Positions 7,933 through 16,728 of a DNA stretch of 64,000 bases are shown here, one piece after another (within the stretch, counting starts at the first letter, position 1; each line of letters opens with the position of its first letter). Origin of the DNA: CAIVAT01 sp049317265. GTDB taxonomy: Bacteria; Bacteroidota; Bacteroidia; Bacteroidales; FEN-979. The DNA lies in NCBI GenBank assembly GCA_049317265.1, contig JBMOIP010000009.1:47234-111233 (forward strand). The letters run 5' to 3'. A model generated the notes under the pieces. It was not told where the DNA came from, ran no database searches, and worked only from the letters and a program-made list of their open reading frames with translations. The translations under genes and the position numbers were made by a program.

Positions 7933-9672
7933 TTATTTGGTTTCGGGAACTTTGAACCGGTCGCCTGTGCCTTCCATCATTCTTCGCTCCCACTCCTTTC
8001 CGTAACCAGGCTGAGCAGGTTTTTTGGGTACACCTTTCCCATTGCCATTATCGAGTAGCTGAAACCCGTCAGTTTGTTTTACATTTCCATCCATGTACCG
8101 CATAAAAAGGTAATGATAAAACCCATTCCATTTGGAAACCAGAAGGTTACCGGAATAGACTGAATAATCGGTGACATAGTCACAGGCCAGGGATGGATTT
8201 TCATTATAAAGCACCATGGCTTTGCTGTCGACAATCTCAGTCTCGCGTTGAAAGCGTTTTTCCAATTCTGACTGGTATTTTTCAACCTCGGGATGAATGA
8301 GATCATAGCGGGAGTATCCCCAGTTGTTCACCTGGCTGAAGGTCCAAAAAGCGGAATTTTCTGACCACTCAATCATCGAACCGTTTCCACGGGCATAACT
8401 TTGCGGAATTTCGCGGGTACCACAGTAAATTGGAGTGTAAACGCATCCATCTGCATCATCCACGCCAAACCAGTAAATTCCACCGATCGCATCAGGCATT
8501 GAACTTCTTGACTGGGCCACAAAACTATATCCTGTTTGCTGCGTGGCAATGGCTCGTTCGTTCAGATAGAGCACACTGTCAATGGTAAATTCCATGGGTC
8601 TCCAGCGGTAGGGTGAATGAAAAGGGCCGGCTCCCATGTCGAACCGCATATCAAGCGGCGTGTTTTCATAATGGTCGCGCATGGCATCCTTTACCATTTG
8701 AAGTGATATGGCACTGTCAGGCTTCACCCATAAAGGCAACCGATTTGATGCATAACCATTTGGATTAGAACCTCCTTCAATAAAAACAGGTTGATATGAA
8801 AACTGCCCCCGGGCATAACGGGTGTATTCAGGATTATCGCGAATGACCCTGCTCACCTTCCTGAAAAAGGACCATACCCTGGCATCGCAGAAGCGGGCGC
8901 CTCCGAAGTTCAGCGGATTGAAAACATCAGAGAAGCTGAAATCACGGTCTTCCCCCTTGTAGAAACCATGGTTTTTCGCAAAACTGACCACATCAGGTGC
9001 GTGATAGACCGTTTGCTTCAGGTCATACCAGTTATTGGTTTTCTGAAACGGAAAGGTCGTGATCCTCGCCTGGTTGGCATGGCCTGAAATATAGCCATCA
9101 GGAACAAGCCGGGCAACCCATACAGCCCCTTTTTCATATTTGCCTTTTCCGATGATCTCCATGATCCAGGCTTCATTGGCATCGGAAATCGAAAACGATT
9201 CTCCTCCGGAGGCATAGCCATATTGCTCAACCAACCCTGTGATGACCCTGATCATTTCCCGGGCTGTTTTGGAACGCTGCAACCCGATTTTCATCAGGGA
9301 ACCATAGTCCAGGAAGGCGCCAGGCTGTGATGCCAGCGAATCAAGTCCTCCGAACGTGGTTTCACCAATGGCTACCTGGTGCTCATTCATGAACTGGATA
9401 ACAGAATAGGTATGTTGCACTTCGGGAATAATCCCGAGAAATGCCCCGCTTTCATAGTGATATACCTCGCACCTGTCGCCCGGTTTATGGTCGGCCGCAG
9501 GATAAAAGGCAATGGCGCCATAACGGGTATGCGAATCGGCGGCATAAGTAATCATCACTGAGCCATCCCTGCTGGCCCCTTTGGTAATGATGAGATTTGT
9601 ACATGCCAGGGATGTTGATATTTTAACAACAAGTGAAAGACACAAGAAGGTTGTCAATAAAGTTTTTGTCAT
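7933..9672 (-). CDS. Peptidase family C69 dipeptidase
   Basis: 579 residues. After a signal peptide the chain continues SLACTNLIITKGASRDGSV; Cys in ACTN is the expected N-terminal nucleophile, exposed after cleavage. Further family signs are HQVAIGETTFGG, GESFSISDANEAWIMEIIG and the long C-terminal alpha-beta region with the YCGTREIPQSYARG stretch. C69 enzymes (PepD type) cleave dipeptides, here probably in the periplasm. The stop is 45 bases before mnmA begins, on the same strand. Confidence 0.9.
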   Translation of the reverse strand: MTKTLLTTFLCLSLVVKISTSLACTNLIITKGASRDGSVMITYAADSHTRYGAIAFYPAADHKPGDRCEVYHYESGAFLGIIPEVQHTYSVIQFMNEHQVAIGETTFGGLDSLASQPGAFLDYGSLMKIGLQRSKTAREMIRVITGLVEQYGYASGGESFSISDANEAWIMEIIGKGKYEKGAVWVARLVPDGYISGHANQARITTFPFQKTNNWYDLKQTVYHAPDVVSFAKNHGFYKGEDRDFSFSDVFNPLNFGGARFCDARVWSFFRKVSRVIRDNPEYTRYARGQFSYQPVFIEGGSNPNGYASNRLPLWVKPDSAISLQMVKDAMRDHYENTPLDMRFDMGAGPFHSPYRWRPMEFTIDSVLYLNERAIATQQTGYSFVAQSRSSMPDAIGGIYWFGVDDADGCVYTPIYCGTREIPQSYARGNGSMIEWSENSAFWTFSQVNNWGYSRYDLIHPEVEKYQSELEKRFQRETEIVDSKAMVLYNENPSLACDYVTDYSVYSGNLLVSKWNGFYHYLFMRYMDGNVKQTDGFQLLDNGNGKGVPKKPAQPGYGKEWERRMMEGTGDRFKVPETK

Positions 9673-9742
9673 AGTCAGTATTTCCTGTTAGATTTAAAAA
9701 GATAATTCAGCATGGGTCATGCAGCACCATGGATCATGAAAT

Positions 9743-11014
9743 TCAGAACCGGTATCCAAACAGGAGATAAAACCTGTTAACGGATGACTTTAAATCTGCA
9801 TAGTCCGACATGCCATTTGAAGTTTCATACCTGGTTTCCATTGAGAGTCTCCAGTATTTAATCCCGATCCCTGCAACAAAACCGATTTCATATCTCCGGG
9901 TGTCATTAAGCACCTTATCTTCCTGCACCCTCACCTGGTCAAACAATTTGGTTTCCAGTTTTACATAGTTTTTCTCATAAACAGCAAATCCGCTCGATAC
10001 CCCGGCGTTGAGAAACAGGGAGGTTTTTCCTACTGGGTATTTAAACCTTACCATGTTGTTCATTTTCAAGTAAGAATATCCAAAAGTGATATTTAAAATT
10101 GAATACTTGTCTTTACTTGTATATTCTTCAAAGCGTGCCGAAGTTTGGTATGATGTAAAGAGCAGCTCATTGCATATCGACCATTTTCCAAGGTTTCTTG
10201 GCAGAATGACATCAAAAAATACACCTCCTGCAAAGTTTACCGATTTCGAAAAAGGAGGTTCAGTTAGAACATGGTAGTAATCCGTACCGCTAAATTTTAA
10301 TGAAGTGAGCGAGACTCCTGCCAAAACACCGATTTGGACTTGTGTCTTTTCAGTTTTTTTTTGAAATGTCAATTCAGAGCGTGTGCATCTGTAATATGCA
10401 AGAAAAAGGTTTTCAAGGCTGTTCTTCCTGTATTCGGTTTTGTTCAGTTTTTCCTGCAGTGAATTACAACTGCTCAGGTAGATGGTGAGCTGACCGATGA
10501 ACCTTTTATTTTCGGTGATCAGTGTGTGCCCGTCCTGATCTTTCAGGTATTTCTTATAGACCAGTAGTTCATATGAAGAATCCGTCCGGATATAAAACTG
10601 GTCCTTACCTGTCTTGCTCCGGTAGAAATAGAGGCATTTTTCGCCCTTGATTAATCCCTGCAGAAAAGTGGTATCATTCCTGAATTGCAATTCGTTACTA
10701 TAGGTCAACTCAGTAGTTTCAACACTGCTCTCCTCCGTTTTCACGATAGCGCTTTCGTAAATTTCATCAAGCACCCCAAATGCCTTAATTTCCAATGGTT
10801 TATATTCACGTGCCGGACCTTCGCGGTCGTTCCTGAAAAACACCATGCCGGGATTTTTCTCCCAATTGCGGTAGTCGATGTAGCCATGCATGGTGTCGCC
10901 CTGAAGTGTTATGACAAAACCTGTCAGAATATTTTTCTGAGCAAAGGAATTTTGGAGCAACAGGCTAAATAAAGCCATGAGTGCAACGCTCCTTAATAAA
11001 ATTGTAGATCTCAT
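9743..11014 (-). CDS. Outer membrane beta-barrel protein of unknown function
   Basis: 423 residues from the ATG at 11014; a GTG two codons upstream is possible. A signal peptide ends at NSFAQ. The N-terminal half carries TGFVITLQGDTMHGYIDYRN, a pattern seen in unnamed Bacteroidota surface proteins; the C-terminal half (from about 225) alternates hydrophobic and polar residues and ends LLFGYRF with a terminal Phe, typical of an 8-strand-type barrel (OMP_b-brl). It lies 11 bases after the T9SS gene, so both may be one transcript. Confidence 0.65.
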   Translation of the reverse strand: MRSTILLRSVALMALFSLLLQNSFAQKNILTGFVITLQGDTMHGYIDYRNWEKNPGMVFFRNDREGPAREYKPLEIKAFGVLDEIYESAIVKTEESSVETTELTYSNELQFRNDTTFLQGLIKGEKCLYFYRSKTGKDQFYIRTDSSYELLVYKKYLKDQDGHTLITENKRFIGQLTIYLSSCNSLQEKLNKTEYRKNSLENLFLAYYRCTRSELTFQKKTEKTQVQIGVLAGVSLTSLKFSGTDYYHVLTEPPFSKSVNFAGGVFFDVILPRNLGKWSICNELLFTSYQTSARFEEYTSKDKYSILNITFGYSYLKMNNMVRFKYPVGKTSLFLNAGVSSGFAVYEKNYVKLETKLFDQVRVQEDKVLNDTRRYEIGFVAGIGIKYWRLSMETRYETSNGMSDYADLKSSVNRFYLLFGYRF

Positions 11015-11025
11015 AGCCACGCTAT

Positions 11026-14000
11026 CTATTTCTTAACTATTTTCACCCGGTAAACCACACCTTTGTCATCCACCAGCCTGATAATGTAAACCCCATTATT
11101 AAAGTCACCGATTGACAGAAGAAAAATTTCATTTTGATCCGTGACCACCCCATTTTTAACAATCATACCATCCGGCGAGATTACCTGGTAGTTGAAATTT
11201 CCCCTGCCAGGCAATGAAACCTGAACGACTCCATCGGAAGGGACCGGGAAAGCGGTCAGCGCATCGGGAAATTTCCCGGGTTGAATGCCTGCAGGCCAGT
11301 CGACACAACCTGTCAGGCTGAACTCTGCTGCTGAAGCCCAGGGATTTCCATTCACTTCAGAGAGGGCGACCAGTTTGAAATAACTCCCGGTTTTAGCAGA
11401 ATCAAAAATGACATTCTGCGGGGCGGCAGTATTTACAAATTCACCCGTTTTCACAGCAACGCCCCAGTCAAGGGTATCTTCACTAATATAAAACTGATAG
11501 TACTTTATCCGGCCGTTCTCACCATCCTGTCGCGGGAGGTAGGTGAATTTGCTGACTTTATAACGCTGGCCCAATCCGACCCGGATCTCATGCGGGTATG
11601 GATCATTGCCGGTACTCCAGCGAGTGTGCCAGATGGTTGAAGGATCATCATCAAAACTCATGGTCGCATAGCCGGGATCATTGGTCTCCTCGCTGTCAAC
11701 ATAGATCAGCGACCATCCGCTCTTGGGTAGTTCTGCAGGGTTGCTGCAGTCATAAATGGAAGGACAGGAGGTTGCCGAGACCATCCCGGGAATGGTCTTC
11801 GAATAACTTAATCCATTCTTTGTCAGGGTGAGCGTTACATCGTACATCCCGGGGTTTCCAAGAACAACCCGCGGATTACGGATTTCGGGGTTATCAATCC
11901 ACATAGGTTGAGGGGTAATGTTCCAGTGCCAGGTTACCTCCGAATGGTCTGCAATGGAATGATCGTCAAAGAAAAGGGTGTCGGAAACGCAATTGTAGAG
12001 GGATTTTTCAACCCAGGGGTTGACGATGGGTTTGAAAGTTGTGTCTGCCATGGGAGATTCCCAAACTCCAGCGTTCCCGCCCACACGAAGTTTACCCTCT
12101 TTGAAAAAAGGGAGGGCCATATTAACGGTCATCCCGGCGGGGTAATTGTTTCTGAACAGGGCCCAGTCGGTCATCCCGTTCTTCCGATAAAAGACCCCGG
12201 CTGTTTTTCCGTTCGTTGCATTCGTGAAGAGGTAAACCAGGTCGTCCCCTGCTGAATCGGGTTGAATGACCATGCATTTCAGGTATTCTGAAAGGCTTCC
12301 GGTAAGGTCTTCCCACGTATCACCTCCATTCGATGACCTGAAGATTTTGCCAAGATCCGCCGACCATGTTCCGTTTTGCAAACAGGCGTAGATTATGTTA
12401 TCATCCTTAGGGGAGATTGAAAAAAAGAGCTTGCCTTTCCAGTTTGAGTTTCCGTAGGGCGGACTGGTGAGTGACGACTTCAATTCCCAGTTCATGCCGC
12501 CATCCGAGCTCCTGCATAAACCGCCACCAACGATATCCGCGTAAATGACAAGTGGATTGCTGTAACTGATCTGAAGGTAGCGTACCCTTGCAGGGAAATT
12601 ATAGAGCAGGTCCCAGGTTACCCCCATGTCGGTGCTTCTCCAGAAACCGGTTCCCTCTCCCAGGTAAAGGGTCCCATAATAGTTGGGATGATGTACCAGG
12701 TTGCTCCTCCTGCCGCCATATTCATCCATGTTCGGGTACTTGCTGAAGATGAATCGCCCTTCCGGCTTGCCTTCTGCTGTTGCCGGCAGCACCCAGCCGT
12801 TGCCCAGGTCATTGAAAACAACATGACGGCTTTTCCCCTGGAGCACCCATCCTGTCGGAGATTCGGCTCCTCCCATTCTCAGCGCCTTTGGCTGGTAAAA
12901 CCCGGCCAGCGCGGTGTTCCCGTTGTGGTACCTGCCGCCAACCACAATATCCTCGTTCCAGTCCTGGTCAAAACCCCACATATCGGAACCGGTGAGTCCG
13001 TTGATCCTGACATAATAGTTTGAAAGAGTCCCGAAATTGTCAGTCGTCAGGTTCATCCCACCATCGGTCGAAACCCATGTCTCGCCGTTGGAAAGCATTT
13101 TAACATCCTGGATGTCAGGATGAATATTGAAATTTCCAGAATATCCTCCAACTGTGGTAAACGTAGTGCCACCATTGACCGATTTGTAAAGTGTTGTAGT
13201 CCCGACAAGAATAATATTTTCATTGACAGGGGATATATCCAATGCAAGGTCGAAATATCCCTGCCCGTTGTTCATCGGGAATGAACTTGTTGAACCTGTT
13301 GCCTGTAACACCCAGTTCCAGGATGTACCGGAATTGACTCCTTTTAACAGATACGGTATATTGTTGGCGCTCAGCAATATGGCCAGCATTATGTTAGGAT
13401 TTGCCGCGGTCATGGCAAGGAGACCGCCGCTTGATTCAGGGATGGTATTGGGGAAAGTGGCCTGCGCAAGGAATGACTGCCCGCCATCCGCCGAGGAGAT
13501 AACGGAAAAATTTCCACTTGTTTTTGTCAATGCAAAAACCTGCAAGTGATCACCCGGCCTTATCTCCACATCATACACCGGTGCAGTCCACTTTCTGCTC
13601 CAGCTGGCACCTCCGTCAATGCTGACATATAAACCATTGGAAGAAGCTGCAAAGATTTTAAGCGGGTCGGCAGGGTCAATTTTCAGCCGGTCGGCATAAA
13701 AGAGGTTGCCTGCAGCCAGCAATGGGGTCCAGCTAATCCCGCCATCAACCGATTTGTGGACCTGGTTTCCTGCAGCAGTATAAACGATATCAGGGTTGGC
13801 CGGATGGACTGCCACAGCAGTTACGCCCCCGCCAAACGGGTAGTTTTTTCCGATCATCTGCCAATTGAGTCCCTTGTCGGTCGTTTTATTCATGAACCCG
13901 GTTTCCGTTCCGCAATATATAATGTTGGCGTTCGACGCTGATACATCAAAGGAGTAAACATTGGCCTGCCACGGGCACGAGGCAGGTGGTGTGGCAGATC

Positions 14001-14454
14001 CGGTTTCATTGAGCCAGAAAGTCTCCCGGGGTCCTAAAAAGCTCCACTCCCCTGCTGAATTTTGGCCCTTCATCCCATCAGTCATAGCTTCCGTCTGCGA
14101 TTTTCGGAGATTGGCTTTGTGTTGGCTGATATCCGGCAACTCAATGGTACCATCCGGAAGTGAAAACGGAGCTACTGCCCTCTCCCATATTTTAAAGTAA
14201 CGGATCAAAGCGCTCTCTTCTCCTGGATGCTTCAACATGTAATCATCAAAGGCAGCATGCACATCATTAAAGTTGACAGGCACCTGGTAAAGCATTCCGG
14301 CCCAGGCTGGAAAATTACCGGAAAATGTTGGCTTATAACTTTTGATGATTCCCGGTAAGTCATCATAAAGGGTATATTGCACCTGACCCTGAACAAGGAA
14401 ATTCAACCCCCAAAAGACGATTAATAATGATGTTTTCCACCGGACGTTCTTCAT
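11026..14454 (-). CDS. Large T9SS cargo protein with sortilin-like repeats, PKD and F5/8 type C domains
   Basis: 1142 residues with a signal peptide (VFWGLNFLVQGQ). Residues of about 150-820 hold many SxDGGxSW/T repeats (SVDGGISWTPLL, SIDGGASWSRKW, SSDGGMNWELKS), as in sortilin/VPS10 or exo-sialidase-like propellers. A PKD-like domain follows (about 835-910), then a discoidin (F5/8 C) domain (SFDDDPSTIWHTRW), then a T9SS type A sorting tail (FPVPSDGVVQVSL to VKIVKK). It is probably secreted and anchored on the cell surface. The ligand or substrate cannot be told. Confidence 0.85.
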   Translation of the reverse strand: MKNVRWKTSLLIVFWGLNFLVQGQVQYTLYDDLPGIIKSYKPTFSGNFPAWAGMLYQVPVNFNDVHAAFDDYMLKHPGEESALIRYFKIWERAVAPFSLPDGTIELPDISQHKANLRKSQTEAMTDGMKGQNSAGEWSFLGPRETFWLNETGSATPPASCPWQANVYSFDVSASNANIIYCGTETGFMNKTTDKGLNWQMIGKNYPFGGGVTAVAVHPANPDIVYTAAGNQVHKSVDGGISWTPLLAAGNLFYADRLKIDPADPLKIFAASSNGLYVSIDGGASWSRKWTAPVYDVEIRPGDHLQVFALTKTSGNFSVISSADGGQSFLAQATFPNTIPESSGGLLAMTAANPNIMLAILLSANNIPYLLKGVNSGTSWNWVLQATGSTSSFPMNNGQGYFDLALDISPVNENIILVGTTTLYKSVNGGTTFTTVGGYSGNFNIHPDIQDVKMLSNGETWVSTDGGMNLTTDNFGTLSNYYVRINGLTGSDMWGFDQDWNEDIVVGGRYHNGNTALAGFYQPKALRMGGAESPTGWVLQGKSRHVVFNDLGNGWVLPATAEGKPEGRFIFSKYPNMDEYGGRRSNLVHHPNYYGTLYLGEGTGFWRSTDMGVTWDLLYNFPARVRYLQISYSNPLVIYADIVGGGLCRSSDGGMNWELKSSLTSPPYGNSNWKGKLFFSISPKDDNIIYACLQNGTWSADLGKIFRSSNGGDTWEDLTGSLSEYLKCMVIQPDSAGDDLVYLFTNATNGKTAGVFYRKNGMTDWALFRNNYPAGMTVNMALPFFKEGKLRVGGNAGVWESPMADTTFKPIVNPWVEKSLYNCVSDTLFFDDHSIADHSEVTWHWNITPQPMWIDNPEIRNPRVVLGNPGMYDVTLTLTKNGLSYSKTIPGMVSATSCPSIYDCSNPAELPKSGWSLIYVDSEETNDPGYATMSFDDDPSTIWHTRWSTGNDPYPHEIRVGLGQRYKVSKFTYLPRQDGENGRIKYYQFYISEDTLDWGVAVKTGEFVNTAAPQNVIFDSAKTGSYFKLVALSEVNGNPWASAAEFSLTGCVDWPAGIQPGKFPDALTAFPVPSDGVVQVSLPGRGNFNYQVISPDGMIVKNGVVTDQNEIFLLSIGDFNNGVYIIRLVDDKGVVYRVKIVKK

Positions 14455-14483
14455 AGCGCGATTTTACAGGTTGTTCAATTGTT

Positions 14484-14491
14484 CAAAAATA
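14484..14491 (-). promoter_or_regulatory. -7 box for the large T9SS gene
   Basis: The - strand reads TATTTTTG (TAnnTTTG), 29 bases upstream of the ATG at 14454. It lies in the divergent space shared with the 14549 gene. No -33 box could be assigned. Confidence 0.45.
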
Positions 14492-14548
14492 CTCTTTTCT
14501 TTTGTGTTCCCATCTCACGAAGAAGAACTAACTTTATAAAAAAATATC

Positions 14549-15343
14549 ATGAAAAAATTTTACTATTACCTGATTCCAATCGGATCAATACTTTTTGCCA
14601 TGCTTTTAACCTCTTTTGGCGGAAGCAACCTGAAAAATTCCACCGGAGCCCCGGCCGGGAACACCAACTCACCGGGTGACGGGCAGAATTGCACCCACTG
14701 CATGGGCGGATCAGCAGCACAGGTGTCGGGATGGATTACATCGAACATTCCTATTACAGGTTATGTTCCAGGAACTACCTATACGATTACCGTGACTGCC
14801 CCGGGAAGTGCAAGAAAAGGGTTCCAGGTTTCACCGCAACATGCAAGCGGCTTCCTCATCGGCACGCTGATCGCCGGAACAGGGACCAAACTTGTTGGCG
14901 GCGGGAAATACGTTACCCACAGCAGCGCTAAAACAATAGATCCGGCGGTGTGGAATTTTCAATGGACCGCTCCCGCAGAAGGCGCTGGAAATGTAGTGTT
15001 TTATGGTTCAATTGCCATTGGACAACAGGCTACCAAAGTTACCACCTACAATGTGTATCAAAGTACGGTTGGTTTGACCGAAAATCACCAGGCAGTAATC
15101 AGAATTTTCCCGAATCCTGTAAGGGATAGAATTACTGTTGCATTTCCGGTAGATGAAGCAGGGACCCTCCGCATCAACCTTCTGAATCTCAGGGGTGAAC
15201 CTCTTTCAACCCTTTATGAGAACACATGCCCTGCCGGGGATTTCACTCAAAGTTTCCCGATCAGGCAATCACCGGGAACCTATCTCTTAGGGGTAACCAG
15301 GGGAGGAAAAAGCACTTTCAGCAAGGTACTGGTTATCGATTGA
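14549..15343 (+). CDS. Small T9SS protein with choice-of-anchor V (reelin-like) domain
   Basis: 264 residues with a signal peptide (LIPIGSILFAMLLTSFGG). The segment STGAPAGNTNSPGDGQNC followed by THC matches the start of choice-of-anchor V domains, which normally read GAPG...CxxCH. Here the CxxCH-like site is CTHCM. A beta-rich reelin-like domain (about 60-175) is followed by a T9SS type A tail (IFPNPVRDRITVAF ... SKVLVID). It is secreted to the surface; its role is unknown. Its last 11 bases overlap the end of the convergent arcA gene. Confidence 0.75.
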   Translation: MKKFYYYLIPIGSILFAMLLTSFGGSNLKNSTGAPAGNTNSPGDGQNCTHCMGGSAAQVSGWITSNIPITGYVPGTTYTITVTAPGSARKGFQVSPQHASGFLIGTLIAGTGTKLVGGGKYVTHSSAKTIDPAVWNFQWTAPAEGAGNVVFYGSIAIGQQATKVTTYNVYQSTVGLTENHQAVIRIFPNPVRDRITVAFPVDEAGTLRINLLNLRGEPLSTLYENTCPAGDFTQSFPIRQSPGTYLLGVTRGGKSTFSKVLVID

Positions 15344-16592
15344 CCTGTTTCCTTTTCACAGGCATGGTCATGCACCTGGCTCCACCACCGCCCCTGGCCA
15401 GTTCGCTGCCTTCGATGGCAATGACACATTTTTTATAGTCGTTGATGTTGGTATGGCATTTTGTAACCGACTTTGCCTTGATGATCTCAAAGCCATGCTT
15501 CGACAGTTCGTCGAGCGTATAGGTATTCCGGGCATAGCCGATCACTTTCCCGGGGGCAATGGCAAAAAAGTTGGCGCCGGAGTGCCACTGTTCCCGCTGC
15601 TGGGTCCATGGATCGGCTGTACCGCCGCAGATCACCGGCTCAAGACCGAAGCCAAGCTTGTTCAACGCGGTGAGCAGGTTTTCTTCATTGAAGATTGACA
15701 CTACTTTCCCGTTTTCAACGATGATATGGACCGTTTGCAGTTTATTGGGTTTCAGGATGACCGGCTCATAAACCATGCATTTATCCACATCGAGCATCGT
15801 GAAAACCATATCGAGGTGAATGAAAGATTCAGGTTTGAAAGGGAGTTCCTGCACCAGGATGTGCTTTGAAAGTTTCTCCTGTTTATACCATGCAAGCAGG
15901 AAATCGATTCCCTGGGAAGTGGTACGGGTTCCGGTTCCGACAAGCAGCACATCTTCCCGGGCAACAATGACATCGCCGCCCTCGATGGTGATGTTCGATC
16001 CATGCGGCCAATGTGCCGGGTTGATGGTCTCGGTACCAAACTTGGGATGATGTTTAAAGATACTCTCCATGATGATCGACTCACGCTCACGGACAACACT
16101 GGCCATTTTCGAAATAATCACCTTGTTGTTCAGGCATACGGCCGAATCACGCATAAAAAAGAAATTGTGCAGCGGCATCAGCTCATACCGTCCCTTGTTC
16201 AGGAATTTGGTAAGGTTGTCCTTTTCCATGAGAACACCCTCAATCAGCGCAGTCGACAGCTGCCGGGACTGCAAATCCAGGAGGTATTGGCAAATATCTT
16301 CCGTGCTTTCATTCTTGCATATATTGCTTACCAGTTCCTCCCGCGCGGCAGGAATTTCGACAACCTGCTCCAGCAGATCACGAACCTCGTAAGTTTGGGC
16401 AACCTTTGAGAGGACTCCCTGCAACTGGCTGTATTCAGAAAGGCCAATATTAAGGTTTAGGATGTCGCTGTACAGCGCCCTTTCCGCATTTTCAGGGGTC
16501 ATGTTCTCTACCTCAGCTCCCGGGGAATGGAGGATCACCGTTTCCAGTTCGCCGATTTCAGAACGGATATCGACCGATAGCTTTTGTGGCAT
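15333..16592 (-). CDS. arcA: Arginine deiminase
   Basis: 419 residues. ETVILHSPGAEVENMTPEN, FFFMRDSAVCLNN, ITIEGGDVIVARED, ESFIHLDMVFTMLDVD and the C-terminal GGGGARCMTMP with the nucleophilic Cys are all in place. The enzyme hydrolyses arginine to citrulline and ammonia, the first step of the ADI pathway. No arcB or arcC lies next to it, so the rest of the pathway, if present, is elsewhere. Ornithine aminotransferase is about 6 kb away. It has its own -7 box in the divergent region shared with the S9 peptidase gene. Confidence 0.93.
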   Translation of the reverse strand: MPQKLSVDIRSEIGELETVILHSPGAEVENMTPENAERALYSDILNLNIGLSEYSQLQGVLSKVAQTYEVRDLLEQVVEIPAAREELVSNICKNESTEDICQYLLDLQSRQLSTALIEGVLMEKDNLTKFLNKGRYELMPLHNFFFMRDSAVCLNNKVIISKMASVVRERESIIMESIFKHHPKFGTETINPAHWPHGSNITIEGGDVIVAREDVLLVGTGTRTTSQGIDFLLAWYKQEKLSKHILVQELPFKPESFIHLDMVFTMLDVDKCMVYEPVILKPNKLQTVHIIVENGKVVSIFNEENLLTALNKLGFGLEPVICGGTADPWTQQREQWHSGANFFAIAPGKVIGYARNTYTLDELSKHGFEIIKAKSVTKCHTNINDYKKCVIAIEGSELARGGGGARCMTMPVKRKQVNR

Positions 16593-16606
16593 ATGCTTGT
16601 TTTTTG

Positions 16607-16614
16607 CAAAATTA
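16607..16614 (-). promoter_or_regulatory. -7 box for arcA
   Basis: The - strand reads TAATTTTG, a full match to TAnnTTTG, 14 bases before the arcA ATG. A CAA (TTG on the - strand) at 16630-16632 is only 15 bases away, short for a -33 element. Confidence 0.5.
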
Positions 16615-16698
16615 ACATTTCTATCCGTGCAATAACATTCATTAACTTCGAGGTAAACAGGAACTGTTTATATTAATTCCGCCTTTCGGTGAATTCAC

Positions 16699-16706
16699 TA
16701 CCTTTG
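16699..16706 (+). promoter_or_regulatory. -7 box for the S9 peptidase-ABC exporter pair
   Basis: TACCTTTG at 22 bases before the ATG at 16729 matches TAnnTTTG. It is on the opposite strand from the arcA box at 16607-16614, so the 136-base gap holds divergent promoters. Confidence 0.5.
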
Positions 16707-16728
16707 ATAACCCAAAAAATCATTCACC

